A program made the position numbers and the translations under genes. Shown piece by piece: positions 26,413 through 35,012 of a stretch of DNA of 64,000 nucleotides. Below the pieces are notes generated by a model. The model saw only the letters and a list, made by a program, of their open reading frames with translations, ran no database searches and was not told where the DNA came from. The stretch comes from Pseudomonadota bacterium (GTDB taxonomy: Bacteria; Pseudomonadota; Alphaproteobacteria; Rhizobiales; Rhizobiaceae), in assembly GCA_023451735.1 (NCBI GenBank), contig JAEXYH010000069.1, forward strand, positions 128,005 through 192,004, in the 5' to 3' direction. The first letter of the stretch is position 1. Each line of letters opens with the position of its first letter.

Positions 26413-26928
26413 ATGACAATCAAGCCGCTCATTATTCTTCCCGATCCGCTTCTCCGGCAGGTCTCAGTGCCGATCGAAACCGTGAACGCCGAGCTTCTGA
26501 AGCTCGCCGACGACATGCTGGAAACCATGTATGACGCGCCGGGCATCGGCCTTGCCGCGATCCAGATCGGCGTACCGAAGCAGATGCTCGTCATTGACGT
26601 GTCGCGCGAGGACGAAGAGAAGAACCCGCAGGTCTTCATCAACCCGCAGATCGTCAAGTCGTCGGATGAGCTCTCGGTTTACGAGGAGGGCTGCCTTTCG
26701 ATCCCGGACTATTACGCCGAAGTCGAACGGCCGGCCACGATCGGTGTGAAATATGTCGGACGCGACGGCAAGGAACATATGCTCGAAGCCGACGGCCTGC
26801 TCGCCACCTGCCTGCAGCATGAGATCGACCATCTGAACGGCGTGCTTTTCATCGACCATATTTCGCGGCTGAAGCGGGAGATGGTGATCAAGAAGTTCAC
26901 CAAGCTTGCCAAAGGCAAGGCTGTCTAG
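26413..26928 (+). CDS. def: Peptide deformylase
   Basis: 171 residues with all three PDF motifs: 'GIGLAAIQIG' (motif I), 'EEGCLSIP' (motif II, metal Cys) and 'HEIDHLNG' (motif III, metal His pair). It removes formyl groups from nascent proteins. Start ATG 26413 follows 'atgggggcaaa', and the longer frame from 26371 is rejected. It is followed by fmt at 55 bp, a standard pairing. Confidence 0.97.
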   Translation: MTIKPLIILPDPLLRQVSVPIETVNAELLKLADDMLETMYDAPGIGLAAIQIGVPKQMLVIDVSREDEEKNPQVFINPQIVKSSDELSVYEEGCLSIPDYYAEVERPATIGVKYVGRDGKEHMLEADGLLATCLQHEIDHLNGVLFIDHISRLKREMVIKKFTKLAKGKAV

Positions 26929-26983
26929 GCTCGGTCTGCCTGGCTGAAAACGGAAGGCGCGTCCGCGAGGCGCGAGAAGTCCC

Positions 26984-27931
26984 ATGTCACTTCGCATCAT
27001 CTTCATGGGCACGCCGGATTTTTCCGTGCCGACATTGCAGAACCTCAAGCAGGCAGGCCACGAGATCGTTGCGGTCTATAGCCAGCCGCCGCGCCCGGCC
27101 GGTCGTCGCGGGCTCGATCTCACCAAGTCGCCTGTGCATCAGGCGGCCGAATTGCTCGGCATCCCGGTTCTCACGCCGCTGAACTTCAAGGCAGAGGAAG
27201 ACCGCCAGACGTTCCGTGATTTCAACGCCGACGTCGCAGTCGTCGTGGCCTATGGCCTGCTTCTGCCAGTCGCCATCCTCGAAGGTACGAAGCTCGGCTG
27301 TTACAATGGCCATGCTTCGCTCCTGCCACGCTGGCGTGGAGCTGCCCCCATCCAGCGGGCCATCATGGCCGGTGACGAAAAGACCGGCATGATCGTGATG
27401 AAGATGGAAAAGGGCCTCGATACCGGCCCCATGGCGTTGACCAAGGAAGTCGAGATCACGCAAGCGATGACGGCAGGCGAACTGCATGACAAGCTGATGC
27501 TCGTCGGCGCGCGCGCCATGGTCGAAGCGATTGAGAAGCTGGAGGTTGGTGACCTGCCGCTGACGCCGCAGCCGGAAGAGGGCGTGCTTTATGCCGCCAA
27601 GATCGACAAGAGCGAAACCCGTATCGATTTCTCCAAGCCGGCGCGCGACGTGCATAACCATATCCGCGGGCTTTCGCCGTTCCCGGGCGCCTGGTTCGAG
27701 GCCGAGATCAACGGCAAGCAGGAGCGCATCAAGGTTCTGGCGTCCATGCTCGGGGAGGGCAGCGGGGCCGCTGGCCAGCTCCTTGACGACGCGCTGACCG
27801 TTGCCTGCGGTGAAGGCGCCGTTCGGCTCACTCGCCTGCAGAAGGCGGGCGGCAAGCCGCTGGATGCGGGTGATTTCCTGCGCGGTACGCATCTGCCGAA
27901 GGGCACCGCACTTCCGCTCGGGTCTGCCTGA
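26984..27931 (+). CDS. fmt: Methionyl-tRNA formyltransferase
   Basis: 315 residues. It has the N-terminal formyltransferase fold 'IIFMGTPDFSVPTL', catalytic region 'NGHASLLPRWRGAAPIQRAI' near residue 109, and a C-terminal OB-like domain. It formylates Met-tRNA for initiation. It lies between def and truA, and its TGA stop overlaps the truA ATG by one base (TGATG). Confidence 0.97.
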   Translation: MSLRIIFMGTPDFSVPTLQNLKQAGHEIVAVYSQPPRPAGRRGLDLTKSPVHQAAELLGIPVLTPLNFKAEEDRQTFRDFNADVAVVVAYGLLLPVAILEGTKLGCYNGHASLLPRWRGAAPIQRAIMAGDEKTGMIVMKMEKGLDTGPMALTKEVEITQAMTAGELHDKLMLVGARAMVEAIEKLEVGDLPLTPQPEEGVLYAAKIDKSETRIDFSKPARDVHNHIRGLSPFPGAWFEAEINGKQERIKVLASMLGEGSGAAGQLLDDALTVACGEGAVRLTRLQKAGGKPLDAGDFLRGTHLPKGTALPLGSA

Positions 27932-28686
27932 TGCCGCGGTTTCGTATGTCCGTCGAATATGACGGCACGTCCTATGTCGGCTGGCAAAAGCAAGACAACG
28001 GCCATTCGGTGCAGGCTGCCCTGCAGAATGCAATCCAGTCCCTGACCGGCGAGACCGTCTCGATCCGCGGCGCAGGGCGCACGGACTCGGGCGTCCACGC
28101 GATGGGGCAGGTCATTCACGCCGATATTTCCCGCGAGTGGAAACCCTTCAAGCTGCGCAATGCGCTCAACGCCCATCTGATGATGGCGAACGAGCGTGTC
28201 TCGGTCATCGACGTGCAGCAGGTCTCCGACGATTTCGACGCCCGCTTTTCGGCGGTGAAGCGGCATTATCTCTACCGCATCATCAATCGGCCGTCGCCGC
28301 TGGCCGTTGAGGCTGGACGTGCATGGTGGGTGCCGAAACCACTTGACCATGAGGCGATGCACGCGGCCGCCCAGATGCTCGTCGGCCATCACGACTTCAC
28401 AACCTTCCGCTCGGCCCATTGCCAGGCGAAAAGCCCGGTCCGGACACTGGACCGGCTGGATGTGACGCGGACAGGCGATCTGATCGAAATCCGCGCCAGC
28501 GCCCAGAGCTTTCTGCACAATCAGATTCGCTCCTTCGCCGGCACGCTGAAGCTTGCTGGTGAAGCGAAAATGTCGCCCGATGACGTGCGCCGCGCGCTCG
28601 AAGCGCGTGACCGCAAGGAATGTGGTCCGGTTGCTCCGCCGGAAGGCCTGTATTTTATGAAGGTCGATTATCCCGGCGATACTTGA
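27931..28686 (+). CDS. truA: tRNA pseudouridine(38-40) synthase TruA
   Basis: 251 residues. N-terminal 'EYDGTSYVGWQKQ' and the catalytic 'GAGRTDSGVHAMGQV', with the Asp nucleophile near residue 52, identify TruA. It makes pseudouridine at positions 38-40 of tRNA anticodon arms. Translationally coupled to fmt by a one-base overlap. A dispersed repeat follows directly after its stop. Confidence 0.97.
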   Translation: MPRFRMSVEYDGTSYVGWQKQDNGHSVQAALQNAIQSLTGETVSIRGAGRTDSGVHAMGQVIHADISREWKPFKLRNALNAHLMMANERVSVIDVQQVSDDFDARFSAVKRHYLYRIINRPSPLAVEAGRAWWVPKPLDHEAMHAAAQMLVGHHDFTTFRSAHCQAKSPVRTLDRLDVTRTGDLIEIRASAQSFLHNQIRSFAGTLKLAGEAKMSPDDVRRALEARDRKECGPVAPPEGLYFMKVDYPGDT

Positions 28687-28687
28687 A

Positions 28688-28722
28688 GCAATTCCGGCAA
28701 AGGTGGGAACCGGTTTTGCGTT
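28688..28722. repeat. Dispersed intergenic repeat, copy C (short)
   Basis: 'caattccggcaaaggtggg' followed by 'aaccggttttgcgt' matches the left part of copies A, B and D, starting 2 bases after the truA stop and stopping before the convergent membrane-protein gene. Confidence 0.65.
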
Positions 28723-28729
28723 GACTACA

Positions 28730-29326
28730 TCAGTAGGGCGAGACGCCGAGATAGGATTGCAGCAGGTCGGCAATGATGAGACCTGGCACCAGCAGCACAA
28801 GCATGGTTGTCGCAACGACAAGCGGCTCTGGTCCGCAAATTTGCCGCACGAAGCGGGAAATGGCGAAGATCGTCGCGATCAGCAGGGCAAGCTGCACAAG
28901 CGCAATCACGCCTGCAGCAAAGGGCACGAGAAACAGAAGCAGCGTCAGCACGGCATAGGCATAGGATATCGGAACCGACAGCCAGTTGGCCGCCACCACG
29001 ATGGCGGTGAAGTTGCGTTCGGTCTTCAGCAGCAGGCACAGAATGCCGAGCAGCACCAGCGGCAGGACCCAGTTGATCCCCTCGATCAGGAAGAGCCTGA
29101 GATAGAAGCCGATACCTGCCTTGGTTCCTTCCGTGCTTGAAGAGAGGAAGGCGAACCTCATTCCGGTCCAGTAGACGAACATCGCCGGCAGGCACCAGAC
29201 GAAGGCCCAAAACGACCGCATCATGCCGCGATCGGTCATGTCGAGCCGTTTCAGGCCCTGAGCGTCACCTTTGAAGAGCAGCCAGAGGCCGCTGACGTAG
29301 AATTTGACTTCAGGAAATGGAGGCAT
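28730..29326 (-). CDS. Integral membrane protein of unknown function, downstream of dapE
   Basis: 198 residues with about five hydrophobic segments ('FWAFVWCLPAMFVYWTGM', 'WVLPLVLLGILCLLL', 'VLTLLLFLVPFAAGVIALV', 'ALLIATIFAI', 'TTMLVLLVPGLIIADLL'). I do not recognise a family beyond the rhizobial hypothetical membrane proteins seen at this locus. Its ATG at 29326 lies inside the end of dapE (17-base overlap), so translation is probably coupled and expression follows dapE. Confidence 0.75.
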   Translation of the reverse strand: MPPFPEVKFYVSGLWLLFKGDAQGLKRLDMTDRGMMRSFWAFVWCLPAMFVYWTGMRFAFLSSSTEGTKAGIGFYLRLFLIEGINWVLPLVLLGILCLLLKTERNFTAIVVAANWLSVPISYAYAVLTLLLFLVPFAAGVIALVQLALLIATIFAISRFVRQICGPEPLVVATTMLVLLVPGLIIADLLQSYLGVSPY

Positions 29327-30506
29327 CGCCGAACCAGCGGGTGAGGAAGGTTCCGTAGATCTGGGTCAGCGTCTCGAGATCGGCAAGGGCGACGCGTTCG
29401 TCCACCATATGCATGGTCTGTCCGACAAGGCCAAATTCCACGACCGGGCAATAGTCCTTGATGAACCGCGCATCTGATGTGCCGCCGGTTGTCGACAGCG
29501 TCGGCTGCTTGCCGGTCACGGTTTCGACGGCAGCCGAAAGTGAGCCGATCAGCGCATTGTTGCGGGTCAGGAACACATGGCTCGGGCGCTCGGCCCAGAT
29601 GATTTCGTATCTGGTCGGCTGGCGATCCGGGCGCAACGTCTGGTCGGATGCAGCCTGGTCCAGCCGGCGCAGAATCTCCGCCTTCACCGTATCGGCGGTC
29701 CAGGTGTCGTTGAAGCGGATGTTGAAGGCGAAGCTTGCCTTGGCAGGCACGACATTGGTGGCAGGATTGCCGACATCGACCGTCGTGACTTCCAGATTGG
29801 AAGCCGGAAATTCGGCCGTCCCACCGTCGAAAGGCGGGTCCATCAGCGCCGAGGCAAGTGGCAGCAGACCTCGCACCGCATTGTCGGCGAGATGCGGATA
29901 GGCCGCATGGCCCTGCACGCCGAAGACCGTGACCTTGCCGGAAACGGAACCGCGGCGGCCGATCTTGATCATGTCGCCGAGCATATCGGGATTGGTCGGT
30001 TCGCCGACAAGGCATGCGTCCCAGCGTTCACCCTTCTCGGCGGCCCATTTCAGCAGTTTTTCCGTGCCGTTGACTGAAGGGCCTTCCTCATCGCCGGTGA
30101 TCAGGAAGGAGATCGACCCTTCTGGTGCGCCATGCTTTTCGATATGGCGGGCGACGGCTGCGACAAAGCAGGCGATGCCGCCCTTCATGTCGACCGCGCC
30201 GCGGCCGAACATTTCGCCATCGGCGATCTCGGCACCAAAGGGCGGATGGCTCCACGAGGCCTCGTCACCGACCGGTACGACATCCGTATGACCGGCAAAC
30301 ATCAGATGAGGTTTGCCGGTTCCGATCCGGGCATAAAGGTTCTCGACATCGGGCAGGCCCGGTTCCGTCGCGATCATCCGCTCGACCTTGAAGCCCAGCG
30401 GGACCAGCATCGCTTCGAGTGCCGAAAGCGCGCCGCCTTCCGCCGGGGTGACGGAAGGGCAACGGATCAGCGTTTGCAGGTTTGCAATCGGATCAGAAAC
30501 AGACAT
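29310..30506 (-). CDS. dapE: Succinyl-diaminopimelate desuccinylase
   Basis: 398 residues, M20 metallopeptidase family. Metal-site motifs 'FAGHTDVVPVGD' near residue 70, 'GAVDMKGG' near 103, and 'TGDEEGPSVNGT' near 138 with the catalytic Glu are present. It forms LL-diaminopimelate for lysine and peptidoglycan. Start ATG 30506 is used; ATG 30515 is three codons earlier but only one base from the AGGA site. It follows dapD by 17 bp and overlaps the membrane-protein gene. Confidence 0.95.
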   Translation of the reverse strand: MSVSDPIANLQTLIRCPSVTPAEGGALSALEAMLVPLGFKVERMIATEPGLPDVENLYARIGTGKPHLMFAGHTDVVPVGDEASWSHPPFGAEIADGEMFGRGAVDMKGGIACFVAAVARHIEKHGAPEGSISFLITGDEEGPSVNGTEKLLKWAAEKGERWDACLVGEPTNPDMLGDMIKIGRRGSVSGKVTVFGVQGHAAYPHLADNAVRGLLPLASALMDPPFDGGTAEFPASNLEVTTVDVGNPATNVVPAKASFAFNIRFNDTWTADTVKAEILRRLDQAASDQTLRPDRQPTRYEIIWAERPSHVFLTRNNALIGSLSAAVETVTGKQPTLSTTGGTSDARFIKDYCPVVEFGLVGQTMHMVDERVALADLETLTQIYGTFLTRWFGDASIS

Positions 30507-30523
30507 CGAACCCATATCCTGGC

Positions 30524-31384
30524 TTAGTCGCGCAGCAGCTCGTTGATACCCGTCTTGGAACGGGTCTTCTCGTCGACCGTCTTGACGATAACGGCGCAGT
30601 AGAGATGCGGTGCTGCGAGACCATTCGGCATCGTGGCATTGCCCGAGGGCATCGAGCCGGCAACAACGACGGAATAGGGCGGCACTTCGCCGTAAGTGAC
30701 TTCGCCGGTGGCGCGGTTGACGATTTTCGTCGACTTGCCGATGTAGACGCCCATGCCGAGAACGGAGCCCTCACGGATAATGCAGCCTTCGACGACTTCC
30801 GAACGGGCGCCGATGAAGCAATTGTCCTCGATGATCGTTGGGCCGGCCTGCATCGGCTCGAGCACGCCGCCAATACCGACGCCGCCTGACAGATGCACAT
30901 GCTTGCCGATCTGCGCGCAGGAGCCGACGGTTGCCCAGGTATCGACCATCGTGCCCTCATCGACAAAGGCGCCGAGATTGACGAAGGACGGCATCAGCAC
31001 GACGTTCTTGGCGATATAGGCAGAGCGACGCACAACGGCATTCGGCACGGCGCGAAAACCGGCGGAACGGAACTGGTTTTCGCCCCAGCCTTCGAACTTG
31101 GAAGGAACCTTGTCCCACCAGGTGGAGTTACCCGGGCCACCCTTGACGACGTCCATGTCGTTCAGGCGGAAGGAGAGCAGAACGGCCTTCTTGAGCCACT
31201 GGTTGACGGTCCAGGTCCCGTCTTCGCTGCGAATAGCGACACGGGCCTTGCCAGCGTCGAGAAGATTGAGCGATTCTTCTACAGCATCGCGAACCTCGCC
31301 TTTGGTCGAAACGTTGACGCTGTCGCGATTGTCGAAAGCGGTCTCGATTGTCTTTTCGAGGGCGGCGAAGTCGAAGCTGCTCAT
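30524..31384 (-). CDS. dapD: Tetrahydrodipicolinate N-succinyltransferase
   Basis: 286 residues with left-handed beta-helix hexapeptide repeats across the second half ('GTMVDTWATVGSCAQIGKHV', 'GGVGIGGVLEP', 'IGARSEVVEG') and the substrate Asp/Glu region 'DEGTMVDTW'. It catalyses the succinylation step of DAP synthesis. First gene of the dapD-dapE-membrane-protein unit. It is divergent from the LOG gene. Confidence 0.97.
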   Translation of the reverse strand: MSSFDFAALEKTIETAFDNRDSVNVSTKGEVRDAVEESLNLLDAGKARVAIRSEDGTWTVNQWLKKAVLLSFRLNDMDVVKGGPGNSTWWDKVPSKFEGWGENQFRSAGFRAVPNAVVRRSAYIAKNVVLMPSFVNLGAFVDEGTMVDTWATVGSCAQIGKHVHLSGGVGIGGVLEPMQAGPTIIEDNCFIGARSEVVEGCIIREGSVLGMGVYIGKSTKIVNRATGEVTYGEVPPYSVVVAGSMPSGNATMPNGLAAPHLYCAVIVKTVDEKTRSKTGINELLRD

Positions 31385-31522
31385 GGAAGATCCTTAAACG
31401 TCACGCGGTATCGTGATGGCTGGGAAGGTGGTCATTTGGTCCCATTTGCTCTAAGCGACCGCCACTCAAGCGTCAATGTGAATTGGCGTCAACCACGGTT
31501 GGCGCGGGAAGGAAGCATCAGC

Positions 31523-32383
31523 ATGGCAAAGAGAAGGTCGGAAGCGCGAGGGGCCGAGGACAAGGTGTGGGAACCGCTCAAGGACAGTACGGCCGACAAA
31601 CATGCCGCCGCTGCCCAACCCAAGACGCCGCAGACGCAATCGCCATCCTACCGCCTCGCCTTTGCCGATGAGGATTTCCTTTGCAGCAAGGAATTGCGGC
31701 CGCTGAGGCTCCAGCTTGAGCTTCTGAAAGCCGAGATGATCCTCGCCGAGAAGGGTATCGCATCGACGGTTGTCCTGTTTGGTGGCGCCCGTATCCCCGC
31801 TCCGGGTGAGAAACCCTGGGCGGCCCATAACGAGACCCAGCATAACAATCTCCAGGCGGCGTCCGTCTATTATGACGAAGCGCGAAAATTTGCCGCGCTC
31901 TGTGGCGAGTACTCTGCCAAATTCGACCACAAGGAATATGTCGTGGTTACTGGCGGCGGGCCGGGAGTCATGGAAGCGGGCAATCGCGGTGCGACGGAGG
32001 CGGGCGCGCCGACGATCGGCCTCAACATCATGCTGCCGCACGAACAGGCGCCGAACCCCTATGTGACGCCGGAGCTTTCCTTCAACTTCCACTATTTCGC
32101 TATCCGCAAGATGCATTTCATGATGCGAGCGAAGGCGGTTGCAGTCTTCCCAGGCGGCTTCGGCACACTGGACGAAATGTTCGAGGCGCTGACGCTGATC
32201 CAGACCAAACGGATGGAGCGTATTCCGCTCATCCTGTTTGCGGAAAAATTCTGGCGCAGCATCATCAATTTTGAAGCGCTTGCCGACTTCGGCACGATCG
32301 CGCCGGAAGATATCGAGCTGATCAATTTCGTCGAGACGGCCGATGAAGCGTGGAAGGTCATCCAGGATTTCTACGAGGTTTGA
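31523..32383 (+). CDS. LOG-family (TIGR00730) protein, long form
   Basis: 286 residues. It has the LOG signature 'GGGPGVMEAGNRGATEAG' and 'FPGGFGTLDEMFEALTL' (PGGxGTxxE). LOG proteins hydrolyse cytokinin or other nucleoside 5'-monophosphates to base plus ribose 5-phosphate. The extra N-terminal 70 or so residues, polar and low in complexity, are a feature of the long bacterial form. Start ATG 31523 follows 'gggaaggaagcatcagc'; the much longer frame from 30893 runs antisense to dapD and is rejected. Confidence 0.88.
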   Translation: MAKRRSEARGAEDKVWEPLKDSTADKHAAAAQPKTPQTQSPSYRLAFADEDFLCSKELRPLRLQLELLKAEMILAEKGIASTVVLFGGARIPAPGEKPWAAHNETQHNNLQAASVYYDEARKFAALCGEYSAKFDHKEYVVVTGGGPGVMEAGNRGATEAGAPTIGLNIMLPHEQAPNPYVTPELSFNFHYFAIRKMHFMMRAKAVAVFPGGFGTLDEMFEALTLIQTKRMERIPLILFAEKFWRSIINFEALADFGTIAPEDIELINFVETADEAWKVIQDFYEV

Positions 32384-32387
32384 GATA

Positions 32388-32421
32388 AAAAGCCCGCCCC
32401 TCGGGGGAGAGGCGGGCCTTT
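32388..32421 (+). terminator. Rho-independent terminator after the LOG gene
   Basis: Stem GCCCGCC / GGCGGGC with a 12-base loop, preceded by 'aaaaa' and followed by 'ctttg', 5 bases after the stop. Confidence 0.75.
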
Positions 32422-32465
32422 GTCGACAACTGCCGGGCTAGTTCCGTTATGCGGGGGGCGGGGAA

Positions 32466-33122
32466 CTAGAGGGGGCGGTCCGGCAGGTCGTCGATGGAAA
32501 TTACGCCGTCCTTGTTAGTGTCCATGCGGGCAAACAGCTTGTCGCTTGCAGCAGCAGCCTCGGCCTTGGTAATCTTGTTGTCGCGGTCTTCATCGATCAT
32601 CCGGAAGAAACGACCGCCACCCATGCCGCCATGGCGTTCGAAGCGGGCCTTGCGGAATTCGCCGCGCGGACCGTCATGGCGTCGGTCGTCCCGGTCGGCG
32701 CGTTCATGGCGCGGACCATCGCCATCCTTGCGCTCGGCACGCTCTGGTCGATTTTCGCCATCGTCAGCCATTTCCGGACGTGGGTTGTTCTTGCGGAACT
32801 CTTCACGCTTGGCGATGCGGTAATCCAGAAGCTCGCCGCGGGTGATGTTGCCATCCTTGTTGGCGTCGATTTCGGTAAACAGCGCATCCTGACGCGCAGC
32901 GACTTCTTCCTTCGAGATCTTGCCGTCCTTGTTGGTGTCGGCGGTCTTCAGCAGGCGAACGAAGGTCATGTCCTGCATCGCTGCGCCGCGCATCATGCCG
33001 TGGTGGCCATGCGGGTTGCCGGGGCCGCGATTGGGGCGCTCCGGTGCGGCGAATGCCGGGATTGCGGCCCCTGCGACCAGTACGGCTCCGAGGGTCGCAA
33101 TAACGATCTTCTTGGCGGTCAT
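32466..33122 (-). CDS. Exported protein with four EF-hand loops
   Basis: 218 residues. The signal peptide is MTAKK...AAIPAFA (cleavage near residue 25). Four canonical calcium loops follow: 'DTNKDGKISKEE', 'DANKDGNITRGE', 'DEDRDNKITKAE' and 'DTNKDGVISIDD'. Between the second and third pair lies a highly charged Arg/Asp/Glu/His-rich linker of about 65 residues. It is probably a periplasmic calcium-binding or calcium-buffering protein; the partner is unknown. Start ATG 33122 follows 'cggaaggaacccgccg', and the earlier codons of the frame precede the signal peptide and are rejected. Confidence 0.88.
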   Translation of the reverse strand: MTAKKIVIATLGAVLVAGAAIPAFAAPERPNRGPGNPHGHHGMMRGAAMQDMTFVRLLKTADTNKDGKISKEEVAARQDALFTEIDANKDGNITRGELLDYRIAKREEFRKNNPRPEMADDGENRPERAERKDGDGPRHERADRDDRRHDGPRGEFRKARFERHGGMGGGRFFRMIDEDRDNKITKAEAAAASDKLFARMDTNKDGVISIDDLPDRPL

Positions 33123-33241
33123 CGGCGGGTTCCTTCCGGTTGTTTCGATAACCAGAAGGTATGGCCGCCAAGCCACGGCGACCACTTAAACTCCCGTAAT
33201 GTGGATGAATTCTTTGTAATGCTGCAGCGGCGCTTTGAGCG

Positions 33242-33955
33242 TCAGCCCTTGACGATGCCGTGCAGGAATGTGGCGAGATCGTCGGTCACATAATCGATGT
33301 GATCGTCTTCGTCCGAGAGCATTTCCCAGCGTTCGATCAGCACCTCGTCGAGATTGCGTGGCGTCAGAAGCACGGTCCGCATGCCGAGCGCTTTCGGGAC
33401 GGTAAGGTTGCGGGGGAGGTCCTCGAACATCGCCGCATTCGCTGTGTCGACCCGATGCAGGCTGGTGAACTTGTCGTAGGTCTCACCGGCGGGTTTCGGC
33501 ACATAACCGGCCGCAACGATATCGAAAATGTCGTCGAAATTATCGAGGATGCCGAGTGCTCTTGCGGCTGCTTCCGCATGCGGAACGCTGCCATTGGTGA
33601 AGATGAACTTGCGACCCGGCAGTGCCTTGATCGCGTCCCCCAGTTTGGGGTCTGGCATCAGGATGGAATAATCGATTGCATGTGCGCGTTCGAGAAAACC
33701 GTCGGGATCGATACCGTGATGCAGCATCAGGCCCTGAAGCGTCGTTCCGTGCTCATGGTAATAGCGCTTCTGCAATGCCCGCGCCTCATCTCGCTCCAGC
33801 TGCAGCAGTTCCTGCACATAGGCCGTCATGTTGACGTCGATCTGGGCAAAGAGATTGATGTGATGTGGGTAGAGTGTGTTGTCGAGATCGAAGACCCAGT
33901 CACGGATCTGATCGAAATCGGCGGCGTCGGCGGAAGTCTTGGGTTTCTTGTCCAT
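33242..33955 (-). CDS. HAD-superfamily pyrimidine 5'-nucleotidase
   Basis: 237 residues. HAD motif I 'VFDLDNTLYPHH' near residue 20, motif II 'FIFTNGS' and motif III/IV 'FEDLPRNL' are present. It resembles the SDT1/PhoP-type pyrimidine 5'-nucleotidases conserved in Alphaproteobacteria near argB/dapD. It dephosphorylates small phosphometabolites. Start ATG 33955 is inferred: the frame is open to 34324, but that part overlaps the divergent EamA gene. Confidence 0.85.
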   Translation of the reverse strand: MDKKPKTSADAADFDQIRDWVFDLDNTLYPHHINLFAQIDVNMTAYVQELLQLERDEARALQKRYYHEHGTTLQGLMLHHGIDPDGFLERAHAIDYSILMPDPKLGDAIKALPGRKFIFTNGSVPHAEAAARALGILDNFDDIFDIVAAGYVPKPAGETYDKFTSLHRVDTANAAMFEDLPRNLTVPKALGMRTVLLTPRNLDEVLIERWEMLSDEDDHIDYVTDDLATFLHGIVKG

Positions 33956-34060
33956 ATCCCGCTTATGCACCGCCTTACTGATAAAGAAAATCGAAAACGC
34001 GACGGCTCGCTGACGCTTCCGGCTTGGCGACAAATCCGCGCGCATGATACCGGCTGAAAT

Positions 34061-34963
34061 ATGGAATTCTGGATCCCCATCACCATAGCCGCAGCCTTTC
34101 TGCAGAACCTCCGCTCCGCCCTGCAGAAGCATCTTCAGGGGAGACTCGGCACACGTGGCGCCAGCTTCGTCCGTTTCGGTTACGGCTTTCCGGTGGCAAT
34201 CCTTTATGTCGTGCTGCTGCATCAACTGGCCGGATTTGCGATTCCCGTTCTCAACTGGACCTTTGTGATCTGGGTGGTGATCGGCGGTCTGGCGCAGATC
34301 TTTGCCACCATCATGCTGGTCCATCTCTTCTCGTTGCGGAATTTCGCAGTTGGCACGGCTTATTCCAAGACAGAACCGGTGCAGGCGGCGATCTTCGGTT
34401 TCATCCTTCTCGGCGAAAAACTGACGCTGGGCGCAGTCGGCGCCATCATTACCGGCGTCGTCGGGGTGATGCTGATCTCCATGGCGCGCATGCCGCTGTC
34501 ATGGAATAACACGGTCACGGCTCTCGCCAGCCGCACCGCGCTGGTCGGCATCGCGTCCGGTGCCGTCTTCGGCATTTCCGCCGTTGCCTATCGCAGCGCG
34601 TCGCTGTCGCTCGATGGCCCGAATTCGATTATGCAGGCGGCGATGACACTGGCCTGTGTCACCACCTTCCAGACGATCTTCATGCTGGTCTGGATGGCGT
34701 GGAAGGATAAGGGAGAGATTGTCGAGGTCCTGAGGACTTGGCGTTCATCCTCGCTGGTCGGCCTCGCCAGCGTCTTCGGTTCGGCCTGCTGGTTCACTGC
34801 CATGACGCTGCAGCAAGTGGCCTATGTCCGCGCACTCGGCCAGATCGAACTCGTCTTCACCTTCATGGCCTCGTATTTTCTCTTTCATGAGCGGATCAAC
34901 CGCATGGAGATCTTGGGCTGCGTGCTGATTGTTGCCGGCATTCTCGGCCTTCTGGCCGGCTGA
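34061..34963 (+). CDS. EamA/DMT-family transporter
   Basis: 300 residues with about ten membrane helices in two related halves (5+5), as in the drug/metabolite transporter superfamily. 'AYSKTEPVQAAIFGFILLGE' in the first half and 'LGQIELVFTFMASYFLFHER' in the second are the repeated signature ends. Substrate is unknown; the family exports amino acids, drugs or metabolites. It is convergent with argB, and the two share a bidirectional terminator. Confidence 0.9.
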   Translation: MEFWIPITIAAAFLQNLRSALQKHLQGRLGTRGASFVRFGYGFPVAILYVVLLHQLAGFAIPVLNWTFVIWVVIGGLAQIFATIMLVHLFSLRNFAVGTAYSKTEPVQAAIFGFILLGEKLTLGAVGAIITGVVGVMLISMARMPLSWNNTVTALASRTALVGIASGAVFGISAVAYRSASLSLDGPNSIMQAAMTLACVTTFQTIFMLVWMAWKDKGEIVEVLRTWRSSSLVGLASVFGSACWFTAMTLQQVAYVRALGQIELVFTFMASYFLFHERINRMEILGCVLIVAGILGLLAG

Positions 34964-34970
34964 AACAAAA

Positions 34971-34994
34971 AAGGCGCCGTAAGGCGCCTTTCTC
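34971..34994. terminator. Bidirectional terminator between the EamA gene and argB
   Basis: Perfect stem AAGGCGCC / GGCGCCTT with GTAA loop, flanked by an A-tract on the left (six A's at 34965-34970 region) and 'tctc' on the right. On the minus strand the A-tract becomes a T-tract, so it serves argB best. Confidence 0.85.
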
Positions 34995-35012
34995 AATCTA
35001 TCCTTGAACGGA

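Noticed and set aside
30893..31522. N-terminal extension of the LOG gene frame
   Set aside because: It lies antisense to dapD; homology and a good ribosome-binding site start at 31523.
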